From NCBI RefSeq assembly GCF_025685625.1, contig NZ_JAGSYI010000003.1:372001-436000 (forward strand): a DNA stretch of 64,000 nt, in the 5' to 3' direction. The notes beneath the pieces were generated by a model. That model was not told the DNA's origin. It ran no database searches and was given only the letters and a program-made list of their open reading frames with translations. The translations under genes were made by a program, and so were the position numbers. How positions within the stretch are numbered: the stretch's first letter is position 1; each line of letters starts with the position of its first letter. Positions 36,941 to 44,941 of this stretch are shown here, one piece after another. This DNA is from Acidicapsa acidisoli. GTDB lineage: Bacteria; Acidobacteriota; Terriglobia; Terriglobales; Acidobacteriaceae.

Positions 36941-38152
36941 TTACTGAATGAGCGGTATTGTCCTGTCTCGATGCTTGACCTGAGTCGTTGAATTTTTGGT
37001 CGAAACCGCGTACAAGTACCAGGCAAACCATGCGGGAACGGTCCATAGGTAGAAAGGTGAGGTCATTTTGACGACCGAGAGCACTTCAATCAGAGCCGCT
37101 CCGCCAAACAACGCGAGAGGCAAGACCGAACGGCCTGAGTTCAAAGCGCGATAAAGTCCCGCCAAGACAGCGGGGAGCAAAATGGCTTCGTCGCTCAACC
37201 ACGAATAGGGGGCGCAAAGAGCCGAGACAAGGAGCAGCATCAGACCCTGATCGTTCCAATTCCACCGACTGCGGCGCGTCCAAAAATACCAGATTGCCCA
37301 AACACCACCACAGGCCGCGGGAAGAAATTGCAGCCACACGGCGTCGCGCCAGACAAGGAAACGGAACGTCTCGCTCAGGGTGGGGACATATATTTTCAGA
37401 AGCCCCGATTGACTCATTGCCTCGGAATACTGCGGCCAAACCTGTGCATTGAAACAGAGCGTGAGCGCGCAACTGGCAAGCAGCGTAACAGCGAAGCCGG
37501 CGAAAATGCGGAGGACCCGTCGGTCTACGGCCCAAAAGAGCAGCACGACAGCAAAAGGCAGGAACAGGTGTGGCTTCAGGGCGCAAGGCAGAAGCGCTGA
37601 TCCGGCGAGGAACGGACGTGAATCATGAAGTAGAAGAAAGAGCACGATGCCGACAAGCAGAAAGGTTCCGATTTGACCAGCCATCTGACAGGCCAACACT
37701 GGCGCAAAGAGGTAACCTAGCAGGTGTAGCCGATTATCCGGGCGTCCATTGAGTATCCAGAGAATCCAATTCGCTACCGAGATACTGGCGAGAAGAGCTA
37801 TCGACCAAAGAATAACTCCTGCCTTGGCGCCGACAAAGCCGAGCGGCAGTACAAGAAATGAGGCCACTGGGGGGTTAGGTGCGATTTTTGGTTCGTTACC
37901 ATCGAACCCCACCGCTCTCTCAAGCCGGAGGATGGCCGCGCCATCATAAGGATTCGCTCCGTGAATGAGTTGTTGTCCGGCTGCCCAATATTCAATGAAA
38001 TCGCGGTTGGCTGCGCTTTTCTCCGTCATGCCGAAGAACAGAATGCTGGCGACGAGGCAGGCTCCGGCTACGACGATGCACGCTGCGGCGAGTCGCCGGC
38101 GCGGGCTGCTTTTGGTCGGAATGTTCACTTCGCTTGCCGGACTGCTCGCCAA
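36941..38152 (-). CDS. GT87-family membrane glycosyltransferase
   Basis: A 403-residue GT-C enzyme, paralogous to 32758-33957 but in the opposite direction. Motifs are NRDFIEYWAAGQQLIHGANP then YDGAAILRLERAVGF, APNPPVASFLVLPLGFVGAK, and CALKPHLFLPFAVVLLFWAV. The start is TTG at 38152 with GGAG six bases upstream; no in-frame ATG fits better. It is the first gene of a minus-strand run of three GT87-type genes. Confidence 0.8.
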   Translation of the reverse strand: MASSPASEVNIPTKSSPRRRLAAACIVVAGACLVASILFFGMTEKSAANRDFIEYWAAGQQLIHGANPYDGAAILRLERAVGFDGNEPKIAPNPPVASFLVLPLGFVGAKAGVILWSIALLASISVANWILWILNGRPDNRLHLLGYLFAPVLACQMAGQIGTFLLVGIVLFLLLHDSRPFLAGSALLPCALKPHLFLPFAVVLLFWAVDRRVLRIFAGFAVTLLASCALTLCFNAQVWPQYSEAMSQSGLLKIYVPTLSETFRFLVWRDAVWLQFLPAACGGVWAIWYFWTRRSRWNWNDQGLMLLLVSALCAPYSWLSDEAILLPAVLAGLYRALNSGRSVLPLALFGGAALIEVLSVVKMTSPFYLWTVPAWFAWYLYAVSTKNSTTQVKHRDRTIPLIQ

Positions 38153-38842
38153 TGCCTGCTCCTCTGGTCGTCTCAGGCGGTCAAGTTCCAGATCGCCAAG
38201 GCGGTTGAATCACTGATAAATAGCGTTCTTGAAATGCCCTCCCGAAGCTCAGTAGGGAGTACTTCCCATCGTCCTTCGGGTGCACGACCCCCCGCGAAGG
38301 AAGCGTACTCGCGGAACACCTTCTTGAAGTAACCAGTTCGATGATGCAAATAGATTACTGCAAATGCGACGGTTATATCCGTAATTGAGTAATGGTGAGC
38401 GTCTTGTACTCTTTCGTGTAATGGATCAGGCCGATTCCGTTGCCGAGGAGTTATCGACTGCAGGGCGGGCACCGGATCGTTTCAGCCGAGGGTATCCCCT
38501 GAATGGGGAAGCATGCAGCCTATCGGCGCTTTGACATGGGATCGTTGACGCCGGACTGTCTACTCCCGTGGTCTCGATGCGGATCAGCGGGATGCAATGG
38601 TGCATTCATGGCGGGATTCCGAGTCGATCGTCTCACCTGTTGGGATTGGCCCACTTAGGTCAGTAACCTGGTTCGACGCTCCGTGGGGAATACCGGTCAC
38701 CTCTCCGGAGGGGCGTTTTGGCCGCGAATTCGGCCTCCCCCATTCCCGTCATAGCGCTCTCTAGATCGCTTTTTCCAATTCCCAATTTGGGTAATACACT
38801 TTCAGGTCATGTATACGAGGAGAATCTCCGTGTCTCGGGCGG

Positions 38843-38860
38843 TGTATACGGCGGTTCACA
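38843..38860 (+). promoter_or_regulatory. Enhancer-type palindrome upstream of flp3
   Basis: TGTATAC-GGCG-GTTCACA is a full match to TGTNNAC-N4-GTNNACA. It ends 62 bp before the -24 TGG at 38923. A second left half-site TGTATAC lies 33 bp upstream at 38810. Confidence 0.72.
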
Positions 38861-38922
38861 CCCCTCGCCGAGTCGCTGGCCATAAGTCGTTGAATTATAT
38901 AGACAGCTTCCGGAAGGAAAGT

Positions 38923-38938
38923 TGGCATATCGCTTGCT
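38923..38938 (+). promoter_or_regulatory. Sigma-54 promoter of flp3
   Basis: TGGCATATCGCTTGCT: GG at 38924-38925, N10, GC at 38936-38937, near consensus. The predicted start is near 38949, 45 bases before the pilin ATG. Confidence 0.8.
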
Positions 38939-38993
38939 ATATAGAGGGCAACCCCAGTCTGTGGCTGGGAAATCAATCTAGGGGAGAATACAC

Positions 38994-39185
38994 ATGAAGA
39001 ACATTTTCGCTAAGCTTTCCGTTGTGATCAAGAGCCTGGGACGCGTTGAAGGTCAGGATCTGGTCGAGTACGCTCTGGTTGTTGCTCTGATTGCTTTCGC
39101 GGCCACCGCAGGCATGAAGACTCTGGCTTCGGACATCAACTCTGCCTTCACCAACATCGGCGCACAGCTCACCGGCGCAGTCTAA
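38994..39185 (+). CDS. flp: Flp pilin, copy 3 (outside the main Tad locus)
   Basis: A 63-residue prepilin. The leader MKNIFAKLSVVIKSLGRVEG precedes mature QDLVEYALVVALIAFAATAG, with the VEY pair at +5/+6. The C-terminal half MKTLASDINSAFTNIGAQLT differs from copy 2 by a single residue. It lies 9.3 kb beyond the secretin gene, among glycosyltransferase genes, but keeps the same sigma-54 promoter and enhancer layout. GGGGAG lies before the ATG. It is probably an alternative or extra major pilin. Confidence 0.94.
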   Translation: MKNIFAKLSVVIKSLGRVEGQDLVEYALVVALIAFAATAGMKTLASDINSAFTNIGAQLTGAV

Positions 39186-39341
39186 TAGCCTCAGCCGGAA
39201 CACGGTCGGGACCTGCGCAGACCAGTACGTATGTTCCGTTGCGGGAGAGTGACGAAGGGAAAACTTGCCCACGGCAGGCTCTCCCCGCAAAGGAATTCAA
39301 CTGTAGCGAGCCTATTTCGACAGTCCTGGAGATCAACCTGA

Positions 39342-39536
39342 ATGCGGTCCAAATTCTGGAAACTTCTTTCCCGAGTGCGGACCCTGAGGCGGGAAGATGG
39401 ACAGGACCCGGTCGAGTGTGCTCATGTTGTGGAATTCATCGCCTTCGCGGCAACTTCTGGCATTCGAACTCTCGCCAGCGATCTCAATTTCGCATTCGAT
39501 AATCTTGGAACAGAACTCACATCGGACGTCCTGTAA
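39342..39536 (+). CDS. Degenerate Flp pilin-like protein, copy 4
   Basis: A 64-residue open frame with the layout of a Flp prepilin, MRSKFWKLLSRVRTLRREDG then QDPVECAHVVEFIAFAATSG. Key positions are changed: Leu to Pro at +3, Tyr to Cys at +6, and Glu inside the hydrophobic helix (VVEFIAF). The C-terminus IRTLASDLNFAFDNLGTELT still aligns with copies 2 and 3. The helix would be poorly suited to a pilus core. No -24/-12 box was seen upstream. It is a decaying duplicate or a specialised minor pilin; the frame is still open. Confidence 0.6.
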   Translation: MRSKFWKLLSRVRTLRREDGQDPVECAHVVEFIAFAATSGIRTLASDLNFAFDNLGTELTSDVL

Positions 39537-39657
39537 GCCCGCCCAAGCAAGATCGGGCATCGCATTCTACAAGCTCGCAACGATGCCGGCAGAGATATTC
39601 ATAGCAAACCTACCGCCGCAATGAACTGTCCAGGCAAGTTTCACTACAGCATTCAGG

Positions 39658-40737
39658 ATGGCCATTATGCTGCTCTCGATCGTAATTCCAGTCCTGAATG
39701 AAGCCGAGACACTGCCTCTGCTGCTCGCACGCCTTCGCGAATCTCTACGCAATATAGATTCTGAAGCCATCTTCGTAGACGACGGCAGCACGGACGACAC
39801 TGCGTGGATGCTGGAGCAGGAAGCTCTGCAAGACCCCGCCATCAGACTGATTCGCTTCAGCCGGAATTTTGGCCATCAGGCCGCCGTAACTGCCGGCCTG
39901 GACTTTGCCAATGGAGACGCCGTCGTTGTGATGGATGCGGACCTCCAGGATCCACCGGAACTGCTTCCCCGTATGGTCGAACTATTCACTCAGGGCTACG
40001 ACGTCGTATCGCCGCAACGAATTTCGCGCGATTCCGAGACGCTATTCAAGCGATGGACAGCCAAGCTCTTCTATCGCATCGTATCTGATCTCACAGGTCA
40101 TCGTTTGACGCCCGAAGTCGGCGACTTCCGCCTCTTTAGCCGGAGAGCGGTGTTGGCGATTCGCTCTCTGCGGGAACAGCATCGATATATGCGTGGCCTA
40201 GCCGCATGGCTCGGACTTAAAGAGGCTTTCATTCCCTTTGACCGCGAGGCGCGTACCGGAGGTCGGACCAAGTATTCCTTTCTTAAAATGATGCGGTTTG
40301 CGTGGACAGCCATCTCTTCTTTCTCGGCATTCCCCTTGCGCGTCAGCATCAGCCTTGGCTGTTGTCTGAGTTTCTTCGGATTTGCCTATCTGCTGCGAGT
40401 CTTTTATCTGGCGCTCTGGTCCCATTCTCTGGTTCCCGGATGGGCTTCAGTCGTGGCCTTGCAATGTATATTCTCCGGGATGATTCTCTTGGCGCTTGGC
40501 GCTATTGGCGATTATGTCGCCCGCATTTATGAAGAGGCGAAAAACCGTCCTCTGTATGTCGTAGCTGAAACCTGTAACATCATGCTCTCAAGCAAGTCAC
40601 GGGAATCGCTGACGCGAGCAATTATCCTGGCGAACTCTGCCCCACGCGATACCCTTACAATGCGCCAGGCTGCCTGCTCAAGCCCAGATAACGACGGCCA
40701 CTCGGCTCAAAGTTCGCTTGTAGGAGTAGGAACGTAA
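39658..40737 (+). CDS. GT2 glycosyltransferase, GtrB/DPM1-like
   Basis: A 359-residue polyprenyl-phosphate sugar transferase. The catalytic GT2 domain (about 1-230) has LLSIVIPVLNEAETLPLLLA, IFVDDGSTDDT, the DXD-type VVVMDADLQDPPEL, and a GDFRLFSRRAV segment. Two membrane segments follow (VSISLGCCLSFFGFAYLL and VVALQCIFSGMILLALGAIG), ending YVARIYEEAKNRPLYVV, as in GtrB. It would charge undecaprenyl phosphate with a sugar used by the GT-C enzymes nearby. A tail of about 60 residues is not typical. It is followed after six bases by the next gene. Confidence 0.92.
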   Translation: MAIMLLSIVIPVLNEAETLPLLLARLRESLRNIDSEAIFVDDGSTDDTAWMLEQEALQDPAIRLIRFSRNFGHQAAVTAGLDFANGDAVVVMDADLQDPPELLPRMVELFTQGYDVVSPQRISRDSETLFKRWTAKLFYRIVSDLTGHRLTPEVGDFRLFSRRAVLAIRSLREQHRYMRGLAAWLGLKEAFIPFDREARTGGRTKYSFLKMMRFAWTAISSFSAFPLRVSISLGCCLSFFGFAYLLRVFYLALWSHSLVPGWASVVALQCIFSGMILLALGAIGDYVARIYEEAKNRPLYVVAETCNIMLSSKSRESLTRAIILANSAPRDTLTMRQAACSSPDNDGHSAQSSLVGVGT

Positions 40738-40743
40738 ATCAAT

Positions 40744-42504
40744 ATGCTGTTGCCCAATCCCCCAGATACGCAGACAACGCCAACACTAATCGAAGGTGGT
40801 CTCACGTTCATTGCAGTCGCCGTAGCGTTCATGTCACCTCGGCTTGGTTCGTCTTTTTTCTTGCGAGTTGAAGGCGCCTTCGGAAAATTGGCGCGGAGGC
40901 AAGGCCTGGCGGTCGTTGTGGTCGGCCTTGCTGCGCTGTTGCTTCGCTTGGCAATTCTTCCGCTTTGTCCCATCCCTGTGCCGTTCGTTCCAGATGACTT
41001 CAGTTTTTTGCTTGCAGGGGACACCTTTTTGCACGGACGATTGACCAATCCAACCCCGGCAATGTGGATCCATTTCGAAACCATCCACATCACCATGCAG
41101 CCCACCTACATGTCCATGTACTTTCCCGCGCAGGGACTGGTTCTGGCGGCAGGCAAACTGCTATTTGGGCATCCCTGGTACGGTCTCTTGCTGACCAGCG
41201 CTCTAATGTGCGCTGCCATCTGCTGGATGCTTCAGGCTTGGCTACCGCCAACCTGGGCGCTGCTCGGAGGATTGATCGCTGTCCTGCATCTAAGCCTCTT
41301 CAGCTACTGGATCAATACCTACCATGCTGCGGGCACAATCGGCGCTCTCGGCGGAGCGCTTGTGCTTGGCGCGCTGCCACGACTGATGAAAACCGCACAT
41401 CAACGTTACGGCGTGTTGATGGCATCTGGGATCGCCATTCTCGTTCTCACTCGCCCATACGAGGGCCTACTTCTTTGCATGCCGGTAGCGATTGTTATGG
41501 GCCACTGGGCTTTCTTCGGGAAAAAGCGGCCAGCAATGGGAGTACTGGCCCGACGTGCTGTCTTTCCGCTGGCATTGATAGTTGCCACAGTAGGATGGCT
41601 GGGCTACTATGATTACCGCGCGTTCGGAAGTCCCTCTACCCCGCCCTACACTGTCGATCGCGCCACTTATGCCATGGCGCCATATTTCGTCTGGCAATCG
41701 CAGCGCCCGGAACCAGCTTACCGGCATGAGGTATTGCGATCCTTTTATTACGAATGTGAGTTAAAGTTCTTCCGGAAAATCCATACACCTGCCGGCTTTC
41801 TGCCTCAGACCCTCATAAAAGCGTTGACTGTGTTGATGTTCTTTGCCGGCATAGCGTTACTCACCCCGCTCATCATGCTTCGCCGCGCCATCATGGACCG
41901 CCGCATCCGCTTTCTTGTTATTTGCATGCTCGTACTAACGGCCGGAATGCTCGTCCAGATCTTTACTATTCCGCATTATGTGGCTCCTTTCACGTCGGCG
42001 TTTTATGCGATTGGCTTGCAGGCTATGCGGCACCTGCGGCTTTGGAGCCCCGAGAGTAAGCCTGTTGGCCTGGCGCTGGTGCGCCTTAGTGTGACGATCT
42101 GTGTCTTGATGGCTGGACTCAGGCTCTTTGCCGGTCCGCTCGCTCTTGCCCTTCCCGAGTGGCCATCTTACAACTGGAACTTCATCTGGTATGGGCCAGA
42201 CCATTTCGGCACAGAGCGCGTTCGCGTTGAATCCGAACTGAATCAAATGCCCGGGAAACAACTCGCGATTGTCCGCTACGCATCAAAGCACAATCCCTTT
42301 GAAGAGTGGGTCTACAACTCCGCGGACATCGATGGCTCCAAAGTTATATGGGCGCGAGACATGGATGCGAGTGATAATTCCGAATTGCTCCGGTATTACA
42401 AGGATCGGCAAGTCTGGCTCGTTCAGCCCGACATTACACCTGCAACTCTGTTGCCGTATCAAGCACCAGAACTCTCCAATGCAGTAGCCTCGGTCGCGCA
42501 TTGA
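40744..42504 (+). CDS. Polytopic membrane glycosyltransferase-like protein
   Basis: A 586-residue protein with about eleven membrane segments and a C-terminal soluble domain. The first outer loop has VPFVPDDFSFLLAGDTFLHG, with the acidic pair typical of GT-C transferases, then YMSMYFPAQGLVLAAGKLLF and NTYHAAGTIGALGGALVLGA. It probably transfers a sugar from a polyprenyl carrier; the donor and acceptor are unknown. It is co-directional with the GT2 gene six bases upstream, so it likely uses the carrier-linked sugar made there. Confidence 0.75.
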   Translation: MLLPNPPDTQTTPTLIEGGLTFIAVAVAFMSPRLGSSFFLRVEGAFGKLARRQGLAVVVVGLAALLLRLAILPLCPIPVPFVPDDFSFLLAGDTFLHGRLTNPTPAMWIHFETIHITMQPTYMSMYFPAQGLVLAAGKLLFGHPWYGLLLTSALMCAAICWMLQAWLPPTWALLGGLIAVLHLSLFSYWINTYHAAGTIGALGGALVLGALPRLMKTAHQRYGVLMASGIAILVLTRPYEGLLLCMPVAIVMGHWAFFGKKRPAMGVLARRAVFPLALIVATVGWLGYYDYRAFGSPSTPPYTVDRATYAMAPYFVWQSQRPEPAYRHEVLRSFYYECELKFFRKIHTPAGFLPQTLIKALTVLMFFAGIALLTPLIMLRRAIMDRRIRFLVICMLVLTAGMLVQIFTIPHYVAPFTSAFYAIGLQAMRHLRLWSPESKPVGLALVRLSVTICVLMAGLRLFAGPLALALPEWPSYNWNFIWYGPDHFGTERVRVESELNQMPGKQLAIVRYASKHNPFEEWVYNSADIDGSKVIWARDMDASDNSELLRYYKDRQVWLVQPDITPATLLPYQAPELSNAVASVAH

Positions 42505-42553
42505 ACCATCTGCCTGAGCTTGTCTAAGTTCAGTCTTACGAAGGAGTCGAACC

Positions 42554-43342
42554 ATGATCAACGGAAAACGAATCGCAGTTGTTATGCCGGCCTACAATGC
42601 CGAGAAAACTCTCGAACAGACCGTGCGCGAACTTCCCAGCGAGGTCGACATCAAGATCCTGGTCGATGATTCCAGCAAAGACGAAACTGCGCAGCTTTCC
42701 AGGAAGCTTGGCGTTCTTACTTTTGTGCACGATGCAAACTACGGCTATGGCCGCAATCAGCAGACATGCTACCGCGAGGCGCTTGCCGCAGGAGCAGACA
42801 TCGTGGTCATGGTGCATCCCGACTACCAATACACCCCATTGCTTGTTGCGGCTATGGCCAGCATGGTGGCCAGCGGCATTTATGACATGGTGCTTGCCTC
42901 GCGCATTCTCGGGGGCGGCGCATTGAAAGGCGGCATGCCCAGGTATAAGTACATCGCCAACCGCTTCCTTACAGCCTTCCAGAACCTGTTTCTTGGAGTG
43001 AAGCTGTCGGAGTACCACACCGGATATCGCGCGTTTTCAAGAGAACTGCTGCAAACCCTGCCGCTGCTTGAGAACTCCGACGACTTTGTCTTCGACAACC
43101 AGATGATTGCGCAGGCGGTGATGTTTCAGTTTAATATCGGCGAGATTTCCTGCCCTACAAAATACTTCAAGGAAGCATCTTCGATCAATTTCCGGCGCAG
43201 CGTGAAGTACGGCCTCGAAGTTCTCGGCACAACCGTAAGCTTTGTCGCTCATAGACTCGGATGGATTCACGCGGCAAAGTTCGACTCCACCGGAAGAAAA
43301 GTTACTCAACGGTACTACTCAGACGTTGCGGGACGGTCGTGA
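42554..43342 (+). CDS. GT2-family glycosyltransferase
   Basis: A 262-residue cytoplasmic GT2 enzyme. IAVVMPAYNAEKTLEQTVRE is at the N-terminus, IKILVDDSSKDET is the nucleotide-sugar Asp motif, and VVMVHPDYQYTPLL replaces the usual DADxQ with HPDYQ. LGGGALKGGMPRYKYIANRF and YHTGYRAFSRELL follow. No membrane helix is evident. The ribosome-binding site AAGGAG lies before the ATG. It lies between two GT-C genes and is probably part of the same operon. Confidence 0.9.
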   Translation: MINGKRIAVVMPAYNAEKTLEQTVRELPSEVDIKILVDDSSKDETAQLSRKLGVLTFVHDANYGYGRNQQTCYREALAAGADIVVMVHPDYQYTPLLVAAMASMVASGIYDMVLASRILGGGALKGGMPRYKYIANRFLTAFQNLFLGVKLSEYHTGYRAFSRELLQTLPLLENSDDFVFDNQMIAQAVMFQFNIGEISCPTKYFKEASSINFRRSVKYGLEVLGTTVSFVAHRLGWIHAAKFDSTGRKVTQRYYSDVAGRS

Positions 43343-43351
43343 GGTAACAGG

Positions 43352-44941
43352 ATGAGCTCTACAACGACGTTTCCCGCAGCCCGAGCCTCGGTGCAGCCTA
43401 AGTTTGCACGCCACTACGTCGATTATTTGATTTTCGTCGTAGGTGCCACCTTGTATTTGTTGCCCTTCCTGCGAATCATGCTGGCTCCGCAGGCGGACGA
43501 GGGGATTCTGATCGAAGGAGCGGTGCGGGTTGCTCGCGGCCAACTCTTTGCGCGCGATTTCTTTGAAGTGATGGGACCCGGAACCTTCTACTGGCTAGGC
43601 GCCTTCTTCAAACTCTTCGGCGTAACCTTTTTTGCGACGCGACTATGCCTCTTCACTACTTCGTTGGGCACCGGCGTATTGATCTACTTCTTGTCTCGCA
43701 GAATTTCCGGGAGATTCCGGTACTTGCCGTGCCTCGTTGTGACCGCTACGTATTTTGGAACGCTTTGGCCCATGATCAGTCACCATGTCGACAGCAATTT
43801 CTTCGCATTGCTGACATTCGCCTGCGTACTGATTTGGCATGACCGGCACGTCGCTATTCTGTTGCCTGTAAGCGGGGCTCTGGCTGGAGCAACAACCTGC
43901 ATCATGCAGCCCAAGGGCATACTACTTTTCTTTGCCATTCTGGCATGGCTGGTGATTCAGCGATGGAGGCATCAGGCCTCCTTTCGTGCCGTCGGCCTGC
44001 TTATGGCGGGCTATGCTTGCGTGGTGGGCTCCGTGGTGCTGTATTACTGGAGCCACGGGGCGCTCTGGGATCTTGCCTTTGCGACATTCATACATAATCT
44101 CCGCTACTACGGTCCAATGAATGTCGTCCCTTATGCCAGCGGCATCATTCAAGATCACTGGAGTCCATTGGCCTTCTCCAACTCTGGCTTGTTCTGGACA
44201 GTCCCATTTGCATCAATTCTATTAGTGCCGTTCCTCGTTATCGCTGCCCTTCCTGTTCTATTGCTCGTGCTGGCCATGGTCAACAGAACCAGCTTTATGA
44301 AGCCGACCCTTTTGCTCTATTGGATGTGCGGGTCTGCGTTGTGGCTATCAGAGTTCCACCGAAGAGACATCAGTCACCTCGTTATGGGATCTCCTCTGCT
44401 TGTCATCCTGTTTGTTCATTTCCTGAGTGAGGATAGGGGCAAGTTGAAGATCCGCGGGCTGCAACTTCTCGCAATTTGTGCCGCATTGCTGGCTGGATTC
44501 AACCTGCTGCTGGTCCTCTACACGCATCCCACTCCAACCAGGGTCGGAACTGTGGCCATGTTCGGAACTGATCCAGTGCTCACTTATCTCAATGAGCATG
44601 TAGCATCCGGTTCGGAACTCTTTGTCTATCCCTTCTATCCCATGTACTACTTCCTGACCGAAACCGACAACCCAACACGCTACTCAGGCCTGGGGTATAA
44701 CTACAACACCACGGAGCAGTTCATGAACGCTATACAGACCCTGGAGCGGCGTCACGTACGGTACGTCCTTTGGAATACAGCTTACTTAGACAAGGTGCTC
44801 CCCAAGGCGTTTCCCTCATTGCCAAGAATCCCAAAGAGCCAATACCTGATGGAGCCTTACCTGGAATCGCACTACAAAGTTGTGTGGGAAAACAAGGGGA
44901 CAGTCTTGATGGAGCGGATTGGGGAGAGCGGTGCAAAATGA
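43352..44941 (+). CDS. Polytopic membrane glycosyltransferase, GT39-like
   Basis: A 529-residue protein with about ten membrane segments. The first loop has APQADEGILIEGAVRVARGQ then LFARDFFEVMGPGTFYWLGA, close to the acidic first-loop motif and P-loop spacing of ArnT/PMT-type enzymes. The C-terminal soluble part (FGTDPVLTYLNEHVASGSEL, YSGLGYNYNTTEQF) would lie in the periplasm. GAGG lies before the ATG at 43352, nine bases after the GT2 gene. The gene end overlaps the next frame by four bases. Confidence 0.78.
   Translation: MSSTTTFPAARASVQPKFARHYVDYLIFVVGATLYLLPFLRIMLAPQADEGILIEGAVRVARGQLFARDFFEVMGPGTFYWLGAFFKLFGVTFFATRLCLFTTSLGTGVLIYFLSRRISGRFRYLPCLVVTATYFGTLWPMISHHVDSNFFALLTFACVLIWHDRHVAILLPVSGALAGATTCIMQPKGILLFFAILAWLVIQRWRHQASFRAVGLLMAGYACVVGSVVLYYWSHGALWDLAFATFIHNLRYYGPMNVVPYASGIIQDHWSPLAFSNSGLFWTVPFASILLVPFLVIAALPVLLLVLAMVNRTSFMKPTLLLYWMCGSALWLSEFHRRDISHLVMGSPLLVILFVHFLSEDRGKLKIRGLQLLAICAALLAGFNLLLVLYTHPTPTRVGTVAMFGTDPVLTYLNEHVASGSELFVYPFYPMYYFLTETDNPTRYSGLGYNYNTTEQFMNAIQTLERRHVRYVLWNTAYLDKVLPKAFPSLPRIPKSQYLMEPYLESHYKVVWENKGTVLMERIGESGAK

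Larger units (their letters stand above)
38153..38993. other. Long gap before flp3 with regulatory sites
   Basis: There are 841 bases without a convincing gene. Small palindromes are seen, such as GGCCGCGAATTCGGCC near 38728 and a CCTCTCC/GGAGGGG stem near 38700. The right end holds the enhancer palindrome, a left half-site TGTATAC at 38810-38816, and the sigma-54 promoter of flp3. Confidence 0.5.

Noticed and set aside
38173-38472. A 99-residue minus-strand frame in the gap before flp3
   Set aside because: Composition is unlike a protein, no ribosome-binding site, and it overlaps the leader of the GT87 gene.
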